Below the pieces are notes generated by a model. The model did not search any database. It was not told the DNA's origin and worked only from the letters and a program-made list of their open reading frames with translations. A stretch of 64,000 nt of DNA from Antedon mediterranea (lineage: Eukaryota; Echinodermata; Crinoidea; Comatulida; Antedonidae), in contig NC_092678.1 of NCBI RefSeq assembly GCF_964355755.1, positions 6,112,922 to 6,176,921 on the forward strand, written 5' to 3'. Positions 1 to 11,078 of this stretch are shown here, one piece after another. Both the position numbers and the translations under genes were made by a program. Within the stretch, counting starts at the first letter, position 1. Each line of letters begins with the position of its first letter.

Positions 1-49
1 AGATTTTCAAAATAGAAATTATTTAAAGTATAAAACATGATCTTTCAAA

Positions 50-3000
50 TTATGGCAAAAGGCTATCAATGCTTTCATTCTTCATAAGTGCCTTCTCTAG
101 TTCAACCAATTTCTTTACTCCGTCCACTACCATTTGCATCTGCTGAACCTCAGAAGTTCCCAAACGATCATTATTTGAAATATCAAAAGTTCCATCTGTT
201 GATGCTGTGTCAACGCCTCCTGTTCCTCTCTTTTGTAATCGTAATTTAGTAAGAATGTCATTAAACTTTTCTTGTTTGCTAAGCAGTGGTAGTTTCACGT
301 GCACGCCAGCTCTCATTCCCGTTCCAAGATTAGACGGACAGGTCAAAACGTAGCCAAGGTGTTCGTTCCACATGAATGTGTAACCCTTCTTTTTGATACT
401 GTTCTCAACTTTGTTCAGACCATTGCAAAACCTCGTAAAGACTCTCTTCATGTTTCCACCTTTCTCCATAGAGATTACTCTAGAATGGTCCTCTTCGTTG
501 ATCCAAACAAGGAAGTTCTTTTCGGTGTTGTGCCAGATTCCACGTGCCTGTGGCCAATCACGTGCCATGTTTGCAGATGTCAGAAGTGGTGAGACTGGTT
601 TATCAAAGAGGAAATGATCATCAATAAGCAGTTGTTGTTCGGCTTCTGTCATCCCAGAAAGAGGATAATATTTACCCTTGAATGGCTTTGGAAGTCCACC
701 AAGAGCATCCACTAAGATCTTCTCAACTTCTGCTCTTTCAGAACGAGTACAGTGTGGTGGCAGACCTAACCCTCTAATGCTACGACCAGTTCGTACACGG
801 CATGACAACACAAAATCTGGATCTAAATCGTCGCCCCCAACCAGGTGATCAGGATTGAGATCTGTGGTATGTTTAGCATCTCGTCCATAGCCACCATGTC
901 GTAGGCTTATTACCGGTTCAAACATATCGGCAAACAGGCTGTAGCACTCCTCATCACCAGCAACCAAACCCACTGTCATAATGAAAGGATGTCCTGGGTT
1001 GTCCACACCAGTCTGCATGCAATCGTCTAATGTAAATCCAGATTTTGTCTTCAGTTTCCAAAGTTTATCATACATTTCTCGTGTCAGAACCTTTGACATG
1101 TAGTTATTGTGCTGTGACAGATCTGGGTAGTTGTCATTCATCAACTTGACCGGTGGTCTTGGTTTGATGCTCTCTGGTAACAAATCATCAATGGATTTCC
1201 TACCTTCCAGCGCCTTCTCCATTTTGATCAACAGCTCAACTCCATCTATTAACATCTGAACTTGCTCAACTTCTGATGAGCCCAATCTGTCAGAGTTTGA
1301 TATATCAAATGTTCCGTCAGTAGAAGCTGTGTCCACTCCACCAGTTCCTCTTTTCTGTAAACGCATAGCTTTCAAGATCTTATCAAATCGCTCATCCTTA
1401 CTTAGCAGGGGAACCTTGACATGCACACCAGCACGAAGCCCAGTACCAAGATTTGAGGGACAGGTAAGTACAAATCCGAGATGTTCATTCCACATAAAAG
1501 AATGACCAGCCTTCTTGATGTTCTCTTCAACTTTACCTAAGCCTTCGCAAAACCTCTTGAACACACGTTTCATGTTCCCGCTTCTTTCCATAGAAATCAT
1601 ACGCGAGTGATCTTCCTCGTTCACCCACACCAGGAAATTCTTATCCTCATTGTGCCAAATTCCACGAGCCTGTGGCCAGTCACGATCCATTTTAGCAGCT
1701 GTCAGCAAAGGGGACACAGGTTTGTCAAAAAGGAAATGATCATCAATCAGCTTCTGTTGTGTCTCATCAGACATGCCCTCAAGAGGATAGTAAGATCCTT
1801 TGTAATCACCATCTAGTTTGGCAAGAGCATCAGCAAGAATGGTTTCCACAGCCTTGCGTTCTTCGCAATTACAATGCGTTGGCAGGGTGTAACCACGAAT
1901 GCTTCGTCCGGTACGAACGCGACAAGACAATACATACTTTTCATCCAGCTGTTCACCACCTCGCAAGTTATCAGGATTCAGATCGGTCTTGTGCTTTGCA
2001 TCTTTGCTGTATCCACTGTGACGTGCAGCAATAACAGGGTCAAACAGGTCAGCAAACAGATCGTAGGATTCTTCATCACCAGCAACCATTCCAACTGTCA
2101 TGATGTGTGGATGACCAGGATTCATTACACCAGTATTAATACAATCAGCAAGAGTGTATCCAGCAGCTGTCTTTTTGTCTTTCAACTTGATCCAAATCTC
2201 TGGTGTCAGGCAGTGTGCCATGTGATTGTTATGTTTTGATAGGTCTGGGAAGTCTTTAAGAGCTTTAGCATCATGCCCTGGCATCAGCGAACTGATACTT
2301 TCTCCCTTTTCCAATGCTTTCTCCATTGCCACCAGTGTCTTAACACCATCAATTACAGCTTGAACCTGCTGCACTTCGGATGATCCAAGGCGATCAGAAT
2401 TAGAGATGTCGAAGGTACCATCAGTTGATGCTGTGTCAACACCCCCAGTGCCTCTCTTCTGCAACTTCATTGTGTTTAATATGCTATCAAATTTGCTGTT
2501 TTTACTCAGTTTTGGTAGTTTTACATGAACTCCAGCCCGAACACCAGTGCCAAGATTTGATGGGCAAGTTAGGACATAACCGAGATGTTCATTCCAGCTA
2601 AACTCATATCCGTTCTTTTTCATAGCCTCTTCAACCTTATTAAGTCCATTGCAGAAACGAGTAAAAACTGCTCGCATATTGCCGCTACTTTCCATTGAAA
2701 TCACACGTGTGTGGTCCTCTTCGTTGATCCAGACAAGGAAGTTCTTGTCTTCATTGTGCCAGATACCTCTTGCGTCTGGCCAATCTCTTGCCATACGTGC
2801 AGATGTCAGCAGTGGAGAGACTGGTTTATCAAATAGGAAGTGATCATCAATGAGTGCCTGTTGCTCCTGGTCAGTCATTCCGTTCAGTGGAAAGTACTTG
2901 CCTTTTAGTGGACCATCGAGTGTTGCAAGGGCTTCGATGACAATCTTTTCAACATCACGACGCTCAGCTCTGTTACAGTGTGGCGGTAGAGCATATCCAC

Positions 3001-3368
3001 GAATAGTTCTCCCAGTCCGAACACGGCAAGACAAGACATATGCAGGGTCCAAATCATCACCTCCAACTAGGTTGTTTGGGTTGAGGTCTGTGCAATGAAT
3101 GGCATCTTTCTGATAACCATTGTGTCGACGACTGATCACTGGGTCAAAGAGATCCTTAAATGTGTCGTATGATTCTTCATCTCCTGCAACCAGACCAACG
3201 GTATAGATGAAAGGATGTCCAGGGTTGTCAACACCAGTCTGCATACATCCATCTAATGTAAAACCTGAAGGTGTCTTCAAATTCACAAGCTTATCAAAAA
3301 TGTCTGGTGTGAGGCATTTTCCAAGATGGTTATTGTGCTGACTCAAATCCGGATAGTTGGTAAAATTG
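50..3368 (-). CDS. Flagellar creatine kinase exon 4 (three kinase domains, stop codon)
   Basis: One uninterrupted 3319-nt exon encodes 1105 residues plus TAA at 50-52. The acceptor AG is at 3369-3370 after a T-rich tract, and the first base completes a Cys codon begun in exon 3. The domains are near-repeats joined by short linkers: domain 1 ends with an [13 protein letters not shown]-type helix, and domain 2 is followed by a Pro/Lys-rich linker before domain 3. The [18 protein letters not shown] block near each C-terminus is present in all three. An in-frame ATG at 3376-3374 could start a version without the leader. No intron interrupts three consecutive domains, whereas creatine kinase genes are usually intron-rich; this suggests intron loss. 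No clear AATAAA is visible in the 49 bases downstream. Confidence 0.95.
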
Positions 3369-6300
3369 CTATTCATAAGGTAAAAAATATAAACATTTTT
3401 CAATTGAAAATTCAAAATTTTTAATCACTACAAATAATGGTAAATGTAGATAAAATATAAAGAAAAAATAATACTAGTGGATTACTCATCATTAAATTAA
3501 CAGTTTTTATAAGGTTAGTCTAATTAAAGAAATTACCCTGGATTAGTTTGCAGCTATAGTTAGTGTACATATTTACCCTCAACATACATTTTAAATTATA
3601 CATAACAATAATTATCAGAAATTTCATGTTTGACTACATTTTAGTTAATGTGAAATTCTATTTATAGTTTTGTTTGGAAATTGAACTTTATTTTGCTTGT
3701 TTAGTTTCTTTCATTTTTCCACAAAAAATGATTATAATAAACCCTTATTAAGGTACAATTTCCTGTGAAACAAGGACACTTTGATTGGTCCCAATGGTGT
3801 CCCCTTAATAGGGTTGATTTATAATGTATTTATAATATATAGTATTGTAATTATAAATAATAAATATAGACAAATATATGAATTGTTATTAATTTATTAG
3901 CAATAGACCTAAGTATGCAGTAGAACACTTGGGTATCCTCTCAATACAAGTTGCACCATATTTATAATATACAAATTTAAAAAGTTGCAAATACATTAGA
4001 ATTACACTGTATAGGGCTATATACAGTAGTGTTGCCTGAAAGCTCTGCTAAATTTTCTGGCTGTTTTACTTTATTGTTTTGATTTAGCTTTTTGCTTATT
4101 TTATTTAATATATCTCCATTGAGATCCAGCCACTGATACACACATCATTGTCATTTTGTCAGTAATTTGCCTTTGAATCTAAAATTGATATTAGCAAAAC
4201 AAAGAGGTTGACTTAGTAGTGCTATAAACATCCTGTTTTGTTTCACAGTAAAGTTTCTCCTTAATAACAGGAGTATGTCCACTTAATACTAAATACTAAT
4301 AGGGGTGTTCTCTGAATAGGGGTAACCCAAATGTTGGTTCCACTGTATATGAAAAAAGTATAACCTAACAAGAATGATACTGGGGTGGATTGCTATAAAC
4401 CGTGCTCAGCTTGCAATTCTTATACTATCATAAATTTAAGGAAAAGAGAGGAAAATCACAGTTGCTTGTACTAACTAGTAGAATATGGTTTTAAAAATGT
4501 ATTATTATTAATAATTTTATTATATTTAAATTATAGCAATCCACCCCAGTGTTTAGAAGTTCCTACCAATTAGTGCAAGGTGCAGAACATGGAGTCTTTG
4601 GGCATTCAGTCTGCTCTTTAGGCTTTCTTTCTGTCGGCTCAACTTTTGCAATTTTCTTTTCTTCCGGTTTATCTTTCACAGGTGTTGCATTGCCGTTACA
4701 AGCAGGGGCACATTTTTCCGACTCTTTAGCACTAGCCGGGCTGCAAATTGTTAAATTTTTAAGGTGTTTATGAGGCTGATAAAATTTAATTTTGGGTAAT
4801 GACAAATAACATGAAGATATTATAATTAGGCCTACAAGGGTGGATTGCTATAAAATAAAAAGCTTTTAAATTTGTAGTAAAACTGTCTGGTATCTCCCTA
4901 TTTGGTTTTACCAATATGATTTAAAAAACAACTTTGTAAAACTAAAATTGCCTTTGCATTATCATTTAATCTTATTCCTGATGAAGGGACACAAAAAGTT
5001 TATATAGTAGTAGATACACATGTTTGTGATGTCATTTATATTCGACCAATAACATTCTCGTATCCATAGGCAGGCCCGTAGCCAGGGGGGGTTTTTATGG
5101 TTCGGGCGAACCCCCCCTTTACAGCGAACCCCCCTTAACCGACTGCGAACCCCCATCCCCGACATGCCCAATACCTCACCCTCATCTCCGAAAATCGTCC
5201 AAATACGTGCCCCACAGTACAAAAAGTTGTTCGTAAATTAAAAAATTCGTAAACTCGTTCGGAATAACTCATACAGTACCTTCTTCCCTGCATGAGCGTA
5301 CTTCGAGCGATATAGTCTGTAAAAAGAGTTGCAAATGAATTGCCGATTTTAACCTGAAAAATAAATGTTTTGTCCCTGCATTCAACATGATATTGACGCG
5401 TCTCACAGCGAGCTGGGGGACGAACGATTCGTACAAAGGACACCGCCAGACAACTGCGTACCAATTGTTTAGATCACTGGCAGTCAGGCAGCATGCATAA
5501 AGTATATAGCCTTCCGACATACATCAGTATTTATGTGTGGCTATGAAGTATAATGTATCATAGAGGATTATAGTGAATATTAATATTTTACACTATAAAA
5601 TCTATGGTATCATGTACTGTAGTTCACATTATGGCATCCGATTATTTTTTTCTAGACCACCAGCCGATACGTACTCAAATGTATCAATATCACCTATTTA
5701 CATTGGCATATTTAATTTCCTCAACAAATTGCTGTAAATAAATATTATAGATAGAGCTATAATAAGAATTGCATTTTCCTTCACCCAGTGTGCTTTTTTC
5801 GGGGCTTCTCCTAGACGTACGTTCGCATTGAACTTGAACGCAAAACAAAATATCGAGTAAATGATCTAACAATCGGCGGTTTCGCACAGAGCACGCGCAT
5901 CTAACATACGGCAACAAATGTTATCGTTTAAATAGTCCACGAGTCCAAGTACGATCGTTTTGCTCATTGGTAGCATGCTGCATGAGAGTGTCTTTTCCGG
6001 CCATCTAGGGGTGCCATTTAACAAAATTTGCTTCGCCGATACGTACTCAAATGTATCAATATCACCTATTTACATTGGCATATTTAATTTCCTCAACAAA
6101 TTGCTGTAAATAAATATTATAGATAGAGCTATAATAAGAATTGCATTTGCCTTCACCCAGTGTGCTTTTTTCGGGGCTTCTCCTAGACGTACGTTCGCAT
6201 TGAACTTGAACGCAAAACAAAATATCGAGTAAATGATCAAACAATCGGCGGTTCCGCACAGAGCACGCGCATCTAACATACGGCAACAAATGTTATCGTT

Positions 6301-7573
6301 TAAATAGTCCACGATTCCAAGTACAATCGTTTTGCTCATTGGTAGAATGCTGCATGAGAGTGTCTTTTCCGGCCATCTAGGGGTGTCATTTAACAAAATT
6401 TGCTTCGCCTCAGGCCCCACCCCAGGGGGGCGGGTGGTAGGTATGGGGGTGGGGTGACCCAAATACTTAGTGTGCGAACCCCCCCTTGACAGATCCTGGC
6501 TACGGCCCTGATAGGCTATGTAATATAATGATTTATCATTTAGCTATTTGGCCTAAACATTTGATTTTCAATAATTTATTGTAAAATTAGCTTATTATAT
6601 ATTATTTGCATTGAAAAGCAGATTATTATTAGTTAAAGATATTACTTAGTTTAATTATATACACTAGCCTAATATTAATTCGCTACTTAAAATAACTTGG
6701 GCTTACGGTAATTAATAACAATCCACCCTTTTTTATACAAAGATGACCCGTATTAACGTAGGTTAATTAAAATTGCATTAGAATTATTTGTAAAAGACCT
6801 AAGGCTAGGCATATATCAATCAAGGGAAAATAAATGCAAAAAACAATTGAAATTAATAGAATTCTACTTACGAGGTCTTTGATGTAGCAGCTATAAAAAA
6901 AAATAATAGAAAAAAAAAGTTAATAATTTTCATTAATTAATTTAAATTTATTTATTCATTTAGGCCTACTTATTTATTCACTTTTATGTTTATTGTAATT
7001 ATTATTATTTTCTAAGGTTGCTTATTAGCTTAAAGATGTGTACTCTGAACAGATCTTAAAATATGCATCCTCCATGTAGTCTACTTGGTTGTTGTAGTAG
7101 CCTAGCTAGCAGTAGGCCAGGAAGGCCTAGGCTAGGCCTACTAGCCTAGCCTAGCTAGTAGGCCTAGGCTATGTGGAAATAATTAATTGAATTGAATTGA
7201 AAAAGATTAATAATAATAAATTAAAAAAGCAATAGGCCTGGGCCTATTTACAATTTTTTCTACATGTGTTGCTAATATAATATTACAAATAGGCCTAGCC
7301 TATTCTAGCTAGGCTCCAGGCCAGGTTGTGGTGGCAAGTGGTAGTGATAGGGTAGGGCATACTGTAATGGCTAACTAAAGTCCTAGCTAGCTAACTAAGA
7401 CTAGGCCTAGGCCTAGGCTAGGCTAGCTAGGGGCGCTTTTTCTAGGCCTAGCCTAGCTAGGTAGGCCTAGCCCTAGACTGAAGTGTGCAGACTATGTATA
7501 AAATTATAACAAGAAATAAATAAGACATAGGCCTAGCTTGTGGCTTACCTGTTTTTGACGCTCCGCAACCCAT
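50..7573 (-). CDS. Flagellar three-domain creatine kinase, whole spliced gene model
   Basis: Joined exons (minus strand): 7573-7549, 6890-6872, 4740-4567, 3368-50. This predicts about 1178 residues. Creatine kinase moves phosphate between ATP and creatine; the flagellar form carries energy from the sperm mitochondrion along the axoneme. Seen: residues 1-73 are a short Lys/Glu/Pro/Ala/Cys-rich leader starting MGCGASK (Gly2 and Cys3 suit myristoylation and palmitoylation), followed by three full kinase repeats at roughly 78-443, 444-816 and 817-1178. Each repeat keeps CPSNLGTG (reactive Cys near 341, 709 and 1083), the NEEDH segment and TGR(S/T)IRG, so all three look active. Exon phases fit exactly (1, 2, 2). 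Family knowledge: the sea urchin flagellar enzyme has three domains, is myristoylated and, as I recall, is of very similar length. The weakest link is the exon 3 donor (TTG|GTAGGA); if it is not used, exon 3 ends at TAG and the kinase exon needs another start, such as the ATG at 3376. Confidence 0.83.
3369..4566 (-). other. Flagellar creatine kinase intron 3
   Basis: An AT-rich intron. It contains fragments of the interspersed repeat whose ends read like CAGTAGAACC and whose body has GTCCCCTTAATAGGG-like pieces (about 3740-3830 and 4250-4350), and the foldback element at 4379-4550. No other coding signal was seen. Confidence 0.6.
4379..4550. repeat. Foldback/MITE with 20-bp perfect terminal inverted repeats
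   Basis: The left end (4379-4398, ACTGGGGTGGATTGC...) and right end (4531-4550) are exact reverse complements over 20 bases. No clear target duplication is visible. The same motif in a diverged form recurs at 4836-4853 (plus) and 6714-6730 (inverted), so coding exon 3 lies between copies of this sequence. Confidence 0.75.
4567..4740 (-). CDS. Flagellar creatine kinase exon 3 (Lys/Glu/Cys-rich leader)
   Basis: The 174-nt open exon lies between an acceptor (tttgcag, AG at 4741-4742) and a weak donor (GTAGGA at 4561-4566). It encodes residues 16-72, a low-complexity, probably disordered tether with seven cysteines and many Lys/Glu/Pro residues, ending ...CSAPCTN. Without splicing the frame reads TGG TAG and stops. 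Using the donor leaves two bases (TG), which join C from the kinase exon as TGC, so the frame runs directly into the first kinase domain. A foldback repeat begins only 16 bases beyond the exon end, close to the donor. Confidence 0.7.
5071..6510. mobile_element. Non-autonomous DNA transposon, copy 1 (5-bp target duplication)
   Basis: Termini CAGGCCCGTAGCCAGG (5071-5086) and its inverted partner (6495-6510) differ at one of 16 positions. The element is flanked by ATAGG on both sides (5066-5070 and 6511-6515), a 5-bp duplication. A second copy at 29020-30019 has the same ends and its own 5-bp duplication. Just inside the ends are G/C runs (GGGGGGG..., ...CGAACCCCCC). No transposase is recognised, and open frames are not conserved between copies. 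The superfamily is uncertain. Confidence 0.85.
5663..6406. repeat. 372-bp tandem duplication inside transposon copy 1
   Basis: A unit starting GCCGATACGTACTC at 5663 is repeated from 6035 with only a few differences; the offset is 372 bases. The copy at 29020-30019 has a single version, so this is an internal duplication of copy 1. It creates two near-identical spurious 75-codon frames on the minus strand. Confidence 0.88.
6872..6890 (-). CDS. Flagellar creatine kinase exon 2 (19-nt microexon)
   Basis: The 19-base exon is flanked by a T-rich tract ending in TATAG upstream and GTAAGT downstream. It converts phase 1 to phase 2 and adds residues AATSK plus parts of the neighbouring codons. Skipping it would shift exon 3 out of frame, so it is needed for the proposed leader. 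Support is splice consensus and phase only; transcript data would settle it. Confidence 0.6.
7070..7520. repeat. AGGCCT/CTAG palindrome-rich tract in intron 1
   Basis: A dense run of overlapping palindromic words (TAGGCCTA, CTAGCTAG, GCCTAGGC) fills much of intron 1 of the flagellar kinase, just downstream of exon 1. No tandem unit of fixed length is seen. The word AGGCCT also occurs singly all over the window. Confidence 0.6.
7549..7573 (-). CDS. Flagellar creatine kinase exon 1 (start codon, myristoylation signal)
   Basis: The 25-base coding part of exon 1 reads ATG plus GCGASKT and one extra base, then a strong donor (ACAG|GTAAGC). MGCGASK fits the N-myristoyltransferase pattern (Gly2, small residue at 5, Ser at 6, Lys at 7), with Cys3 as a palmitoylation candidate. 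The same frame is open further upstream to an ATG at 7681, but only the start at 7573 exposes Gly2. Known sea urchin flagellar creatine kinase is myristoylated, which agrees with this start. Confidence 0.72.
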
Positions 7574-7829
7574 TGTTGCAATGTTAACAAAAATATCACC
7601 CACCCCTGAAGAAAACTTGACAATATCTGTGCAACAAGAAGGAACACGAACAACAAAACAATACAGATTCTTGACGCGCAATACTTACGTTGTCAAATCA
7701 ACAATCCATACAACAACAACAACGATGAATATGATTGGTCAAAAGTGTGCGTGTCATTCACGGTGAATGCTTCCGGTTGTTCGCGCGGGCATTTTAAGAC
7801 GCACTTCCGACAGCTGATCATAGCAACAT

Positions 7830-7842
7830 GTTGCTAAACAAC
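7830..7842. promoter_or_regulatory. Candidate RFX X-box upstream of the flagellar kinase
   Basis: GTTGCTAAACAAC fits the X-box pattern RYYNYY-N(1)-RRNRAC and lies about 257 bases upstream of the kinase start. It overlaps a perfect 16-base palindrome, TAGCAACATGTTGCTA (7821-7836), which supplies a further half-site. RFX factors drive many ciliary and flagellar genes. The match is real; function is inferred. Confidence 0.45.
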
Positions 7843-8781
7843 CTGACAACTACAAACAAAGATACAGTATTTATTTTTATATCGTTCTGGGTGGTGTGGG
7901 ACGTGTGCTTGACTGGGTCAGGGATGATGACTAAGGTAAGGTAACACTTTTTCTATTATAGTACTTTTAGAGGTGTTTGAATTTATTAAAGACAGTTCTT
8001 GGAACGTTCTTAAATATAAGCAACGCATAGAGTAAGCTAGGCCGATATAATTACTGTTTTTGTGACCAATTTGGTAACACAGTCATAAGCGAATTTTCAC
8101 TACTAAAATCCTATGCAAAACTCCTATAATTGAACAAGAAGTATTCGGGACAAAGAATGAATTGCTACCAATTAACTAATTTGGCTGATTATACTACCAC
8201 ACAACTCAAATATTTGTTATGATGTCAACAACAACAAAGTCCGAACCAGAAACTATGCATCACAAAAGGAGGGTCCTGATCGATGAAGATTACATAAAAT
8301 AGTGAAAACAACTGATTTGAAAATAAAGATGAGGGATTTCTCTTACACGATGGAGATGGAAGTTGAGGAGACAAAGAGAACGATTGAAATTCTGGATATA
8401 TATATATGCCTAATGCATGCAATACAAAATATTCATTCATTGTCATTGCTGTTTTATATTTCAATTTTTAAAATGGTTCGTTTTCAAACATTACTCTCAT
8501 TCCTAAATCTTCGTCTTGACGAATAATAAAAGGTATACAACGTATAAGACTTACCCATGTCTAAAGAAAAGACGTTAAAGAAGACGGCTAGTAGTGTATG
8601 GTGCAGCCTCTTATTACATACGTACTTTAACTCACAAGACGTCGACACTCTCATGAATTTGTTCTAGAAGACAGTAGGAGTCCAACTTTTATAAGTTCCG
8701 TTTTTAAAGTGATCAAACTCATTGCTTCCGCCGTCAAAACGTACAGGCGTAAACAACGTTAAAACCGACGACATCGATCAA

Positions 8782-8814
8782 CCAGGGAGTTGTTATCTAA
8801 TAACAACTCCCTGG
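8782..8814. repeat. Perfect 14-bp hairpin flanked by direct repeats
   Basis: CCAGGGAGTTGTTA (8782-8795) is followed by a 5-base loop and its exact complement (8801-8814). GATCAAC occurs directly at 8776-8782 and 8814-8820, overlapping the stem ends. It looks like a short templated or foldback insertion; a regulatory role is not shown. Confidence 0.7.
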
Positions 8815-10869
8815 ATCAACACCATGCATTGTTTTCTTGTTGTCTTCCTTGTATTGCGATATGACTGCACGTGGAACATTTAAATTATCTCATGAATATT
8901 CAAATGATTGACGTATGCATTTCTTCCGTATTTTACTGAATGATGATCCTCTGATGACGTCTACAAAAGTTGTCGGTGCGCCTTCTGTATTACAAACTTT
9001 GTGTGTAACTTTGTAGTTGATGGATTCGTCAAATACTAGTAAGCTAAATTACAGACTTATTTTGAATTGTATATGCGCATACAATCTTTAGTCAAACCAC
9101 TATGTAGGTATCTATCTATCAAGACATGTGTGCCATTATAATGCGTGTGTGGTGATGCTTTTACTGGAGGTTGATGTTTTTAGACTCTACCATTTTTAGA
9201 GAAGAGTATTTGTAATATCTCTTTATCACTCTGAGGAGAATAAGCTATTGTTGGTTTATCCAGGTAATTTAGGCAAAAAATCGACTAAACTTGTTTTACC
9301 ATTAGGACTATGGAGTGCAGTCAGTCATGCCAGAGTGTTTTATTCTTCTTTAACTTTTTAGTTTATACAGTATTTCATCAGATCAGCCTCATCAGAATAC
9401 AAAAAGTTCATGTGATAAAAGAGGAATCAAGGTGTCTTAGTTCTAAATAAACTTGTTTCTTTGCTGTTGTTTTCATACTTGAAATTAAATCTATTAAAAA
9501 TTAATTTAATTTTACCAGAAGGCCAAAAATGACAAACGACAATTATGCTAAAACATTAAACACAGATACAAATTAGTTTTCAAAATGAGTAATACACATT
9601 TAATGTACGATGTTGCAATTCCGAAACACGACATGACGATACACATGAATGATTTTGTAATTACAATATGCAAATTAGCTACAAAGACTGTATTTTGAAT
9701 AGCATAGGTAAATTAACAATGTATAAATTACGTTGGACTACTTTTTTCAGAACGGTAGACAAGTAAAACCAAATCATAGATTTGTTGATGAAACTTTCTA
9801 ACTTAAATATTTGCATAAATTAATTCTTATTCAACTGAAATAATCAAAATTAATTAAATTATAAAGAAATCTTTTGTATTAATAAAGTAAACCTTATATC
9901 ACTGGGTCTTAAAATTATTATCTTAAACTTCAGAAAAAAAAATTAGTAATTATATTCCTTAGATAAAAGATAATTTTAAATTGTTTTTTTTTCTATCTTA
10001 GTGTACGTGGCTAAATAAAAAAAATGTATTAAATTACTTTTTACTACTTAAGAAAACAAGGCTGTAGAAAAAATGTTGAACTTATCGTGTTACTGCAGTA
10101 TTTTGAAAAGATTTTGTTAAAAAAGGCCTATAACAGACAAATAATTGAAAAGTAAAGGGTGCAACATTTTTTGCAGGATTCATAAAAAATCTTTGTATAG
10201 GGCTTTTTTTTTAAATTACAGTATAATCAATTATTTAAGATCTTGAACATTTTAAGTATCGCCAAACAAATAATAAATTAATTTTTATTTATTTTAAAGT
10301 GCCAGTCAAAAAACAATGCAAAATAATACAATATTTCATAACTTGGAATTTTATGCAAAAATGATTTTTCCTACATTTGTAAAAGTAACACTCAACAAAT
10401 GAATCTATACTGAATTATATCACAAAGGAAATTGCATTATTTAAATTTTTACAAAATCAACTTTAAAAATATTCAAACCTCTATTTCCATTAAAAAAAAT
10501 TACAAACTTATTTTAAATATATATAAAAACAGTTTATTTTAATTATTTAATTATAAACAGGATTAGGTTCAGAGATAAAAAACAAATGAGTTGGCCAAAA
10601 AATTGCACGAAAAAGTAGAAAATGTACAGCACAAAATTAATCTTTGGTTTAATATTTCTGATAAAAATGAAATATTATTTATCATAGCTATGATTTATAA
10701 AGCACCAATTGAAAAATAACTTTGCTCTGGGTATAAGCCCATGCTGGGAGTATTTAAGCCTATTCGCATGTGAAATGAACCATGGAATAATTTTAATGGA
10801 TACACTGTATGTTTCCTGTAAACTCAACCTATTAATCCCGTACATAGCCTAGCAAAAACTGAATTTGAT

Positions 10870-11078
10870 AACACCGCTGGGGTGCACACACCATACAAGA
10901 TGTAGGTGTTGACGCCCTCGCCCCAGGCTGTGTAAACTTGCTTGATTAGCTTCGGCTATATCTTGGCTACCTTTTGTATTGAAATTCTTTTGTTTGATAC
11001 AATAAAGAAGAATCATTTCTGAGTGTACACACACCGACAGGGCGCACACCATACAAAAAGCAGGTGTTGACACCCAGG
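10870..11078. repeat. Diverged direct duplication, about 160 bp apart
   Basis: Similar blocks containing GCACACACCATACAA and CAGGTGTTGAC-like pieces occur at about 10870-10915 and 11030-11078. They stand out as GC-richer than the flanks. The origin is unknown. Confidence 0.5.

Larger units (their letters stand above)
4741..6871 (-). other. Flagellar creatine kinase intron 2
   Basis: Holds the 1.44 kb transposon copy and the two outer, diverged foldback motifs (4836-4853 and 6714-6730). The rest is plain AT-rich sequence. Confidence 0.6.

Noticed and set aside
299-3098. Plus-strand open frames across the creatine kinase exon
   Set aside because: They are antisense shadows of the three kinase repeats, recur once per repeat and have no features of their own.
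4563-4805. A free-standing 80-residue gene starting at the ATG near 4805
   Set aside because: The first part reads through an intron; from 4740 on it is better explained as exon 3 of the creatine kinase.
5135-6462. Several 75-130-codon frames inside the 5-bp-duplication transposon
   Set aside because: They are not conserved in frame with the copy at 29020-30019, and no transposase motif is visible.
7900-7945. A possible divergent plus-strand first exon (ATGATGACTAAG followed by GTAAGG)
   Set aside because: Only four codons and a donor-like sequence; no downstream exon was found.
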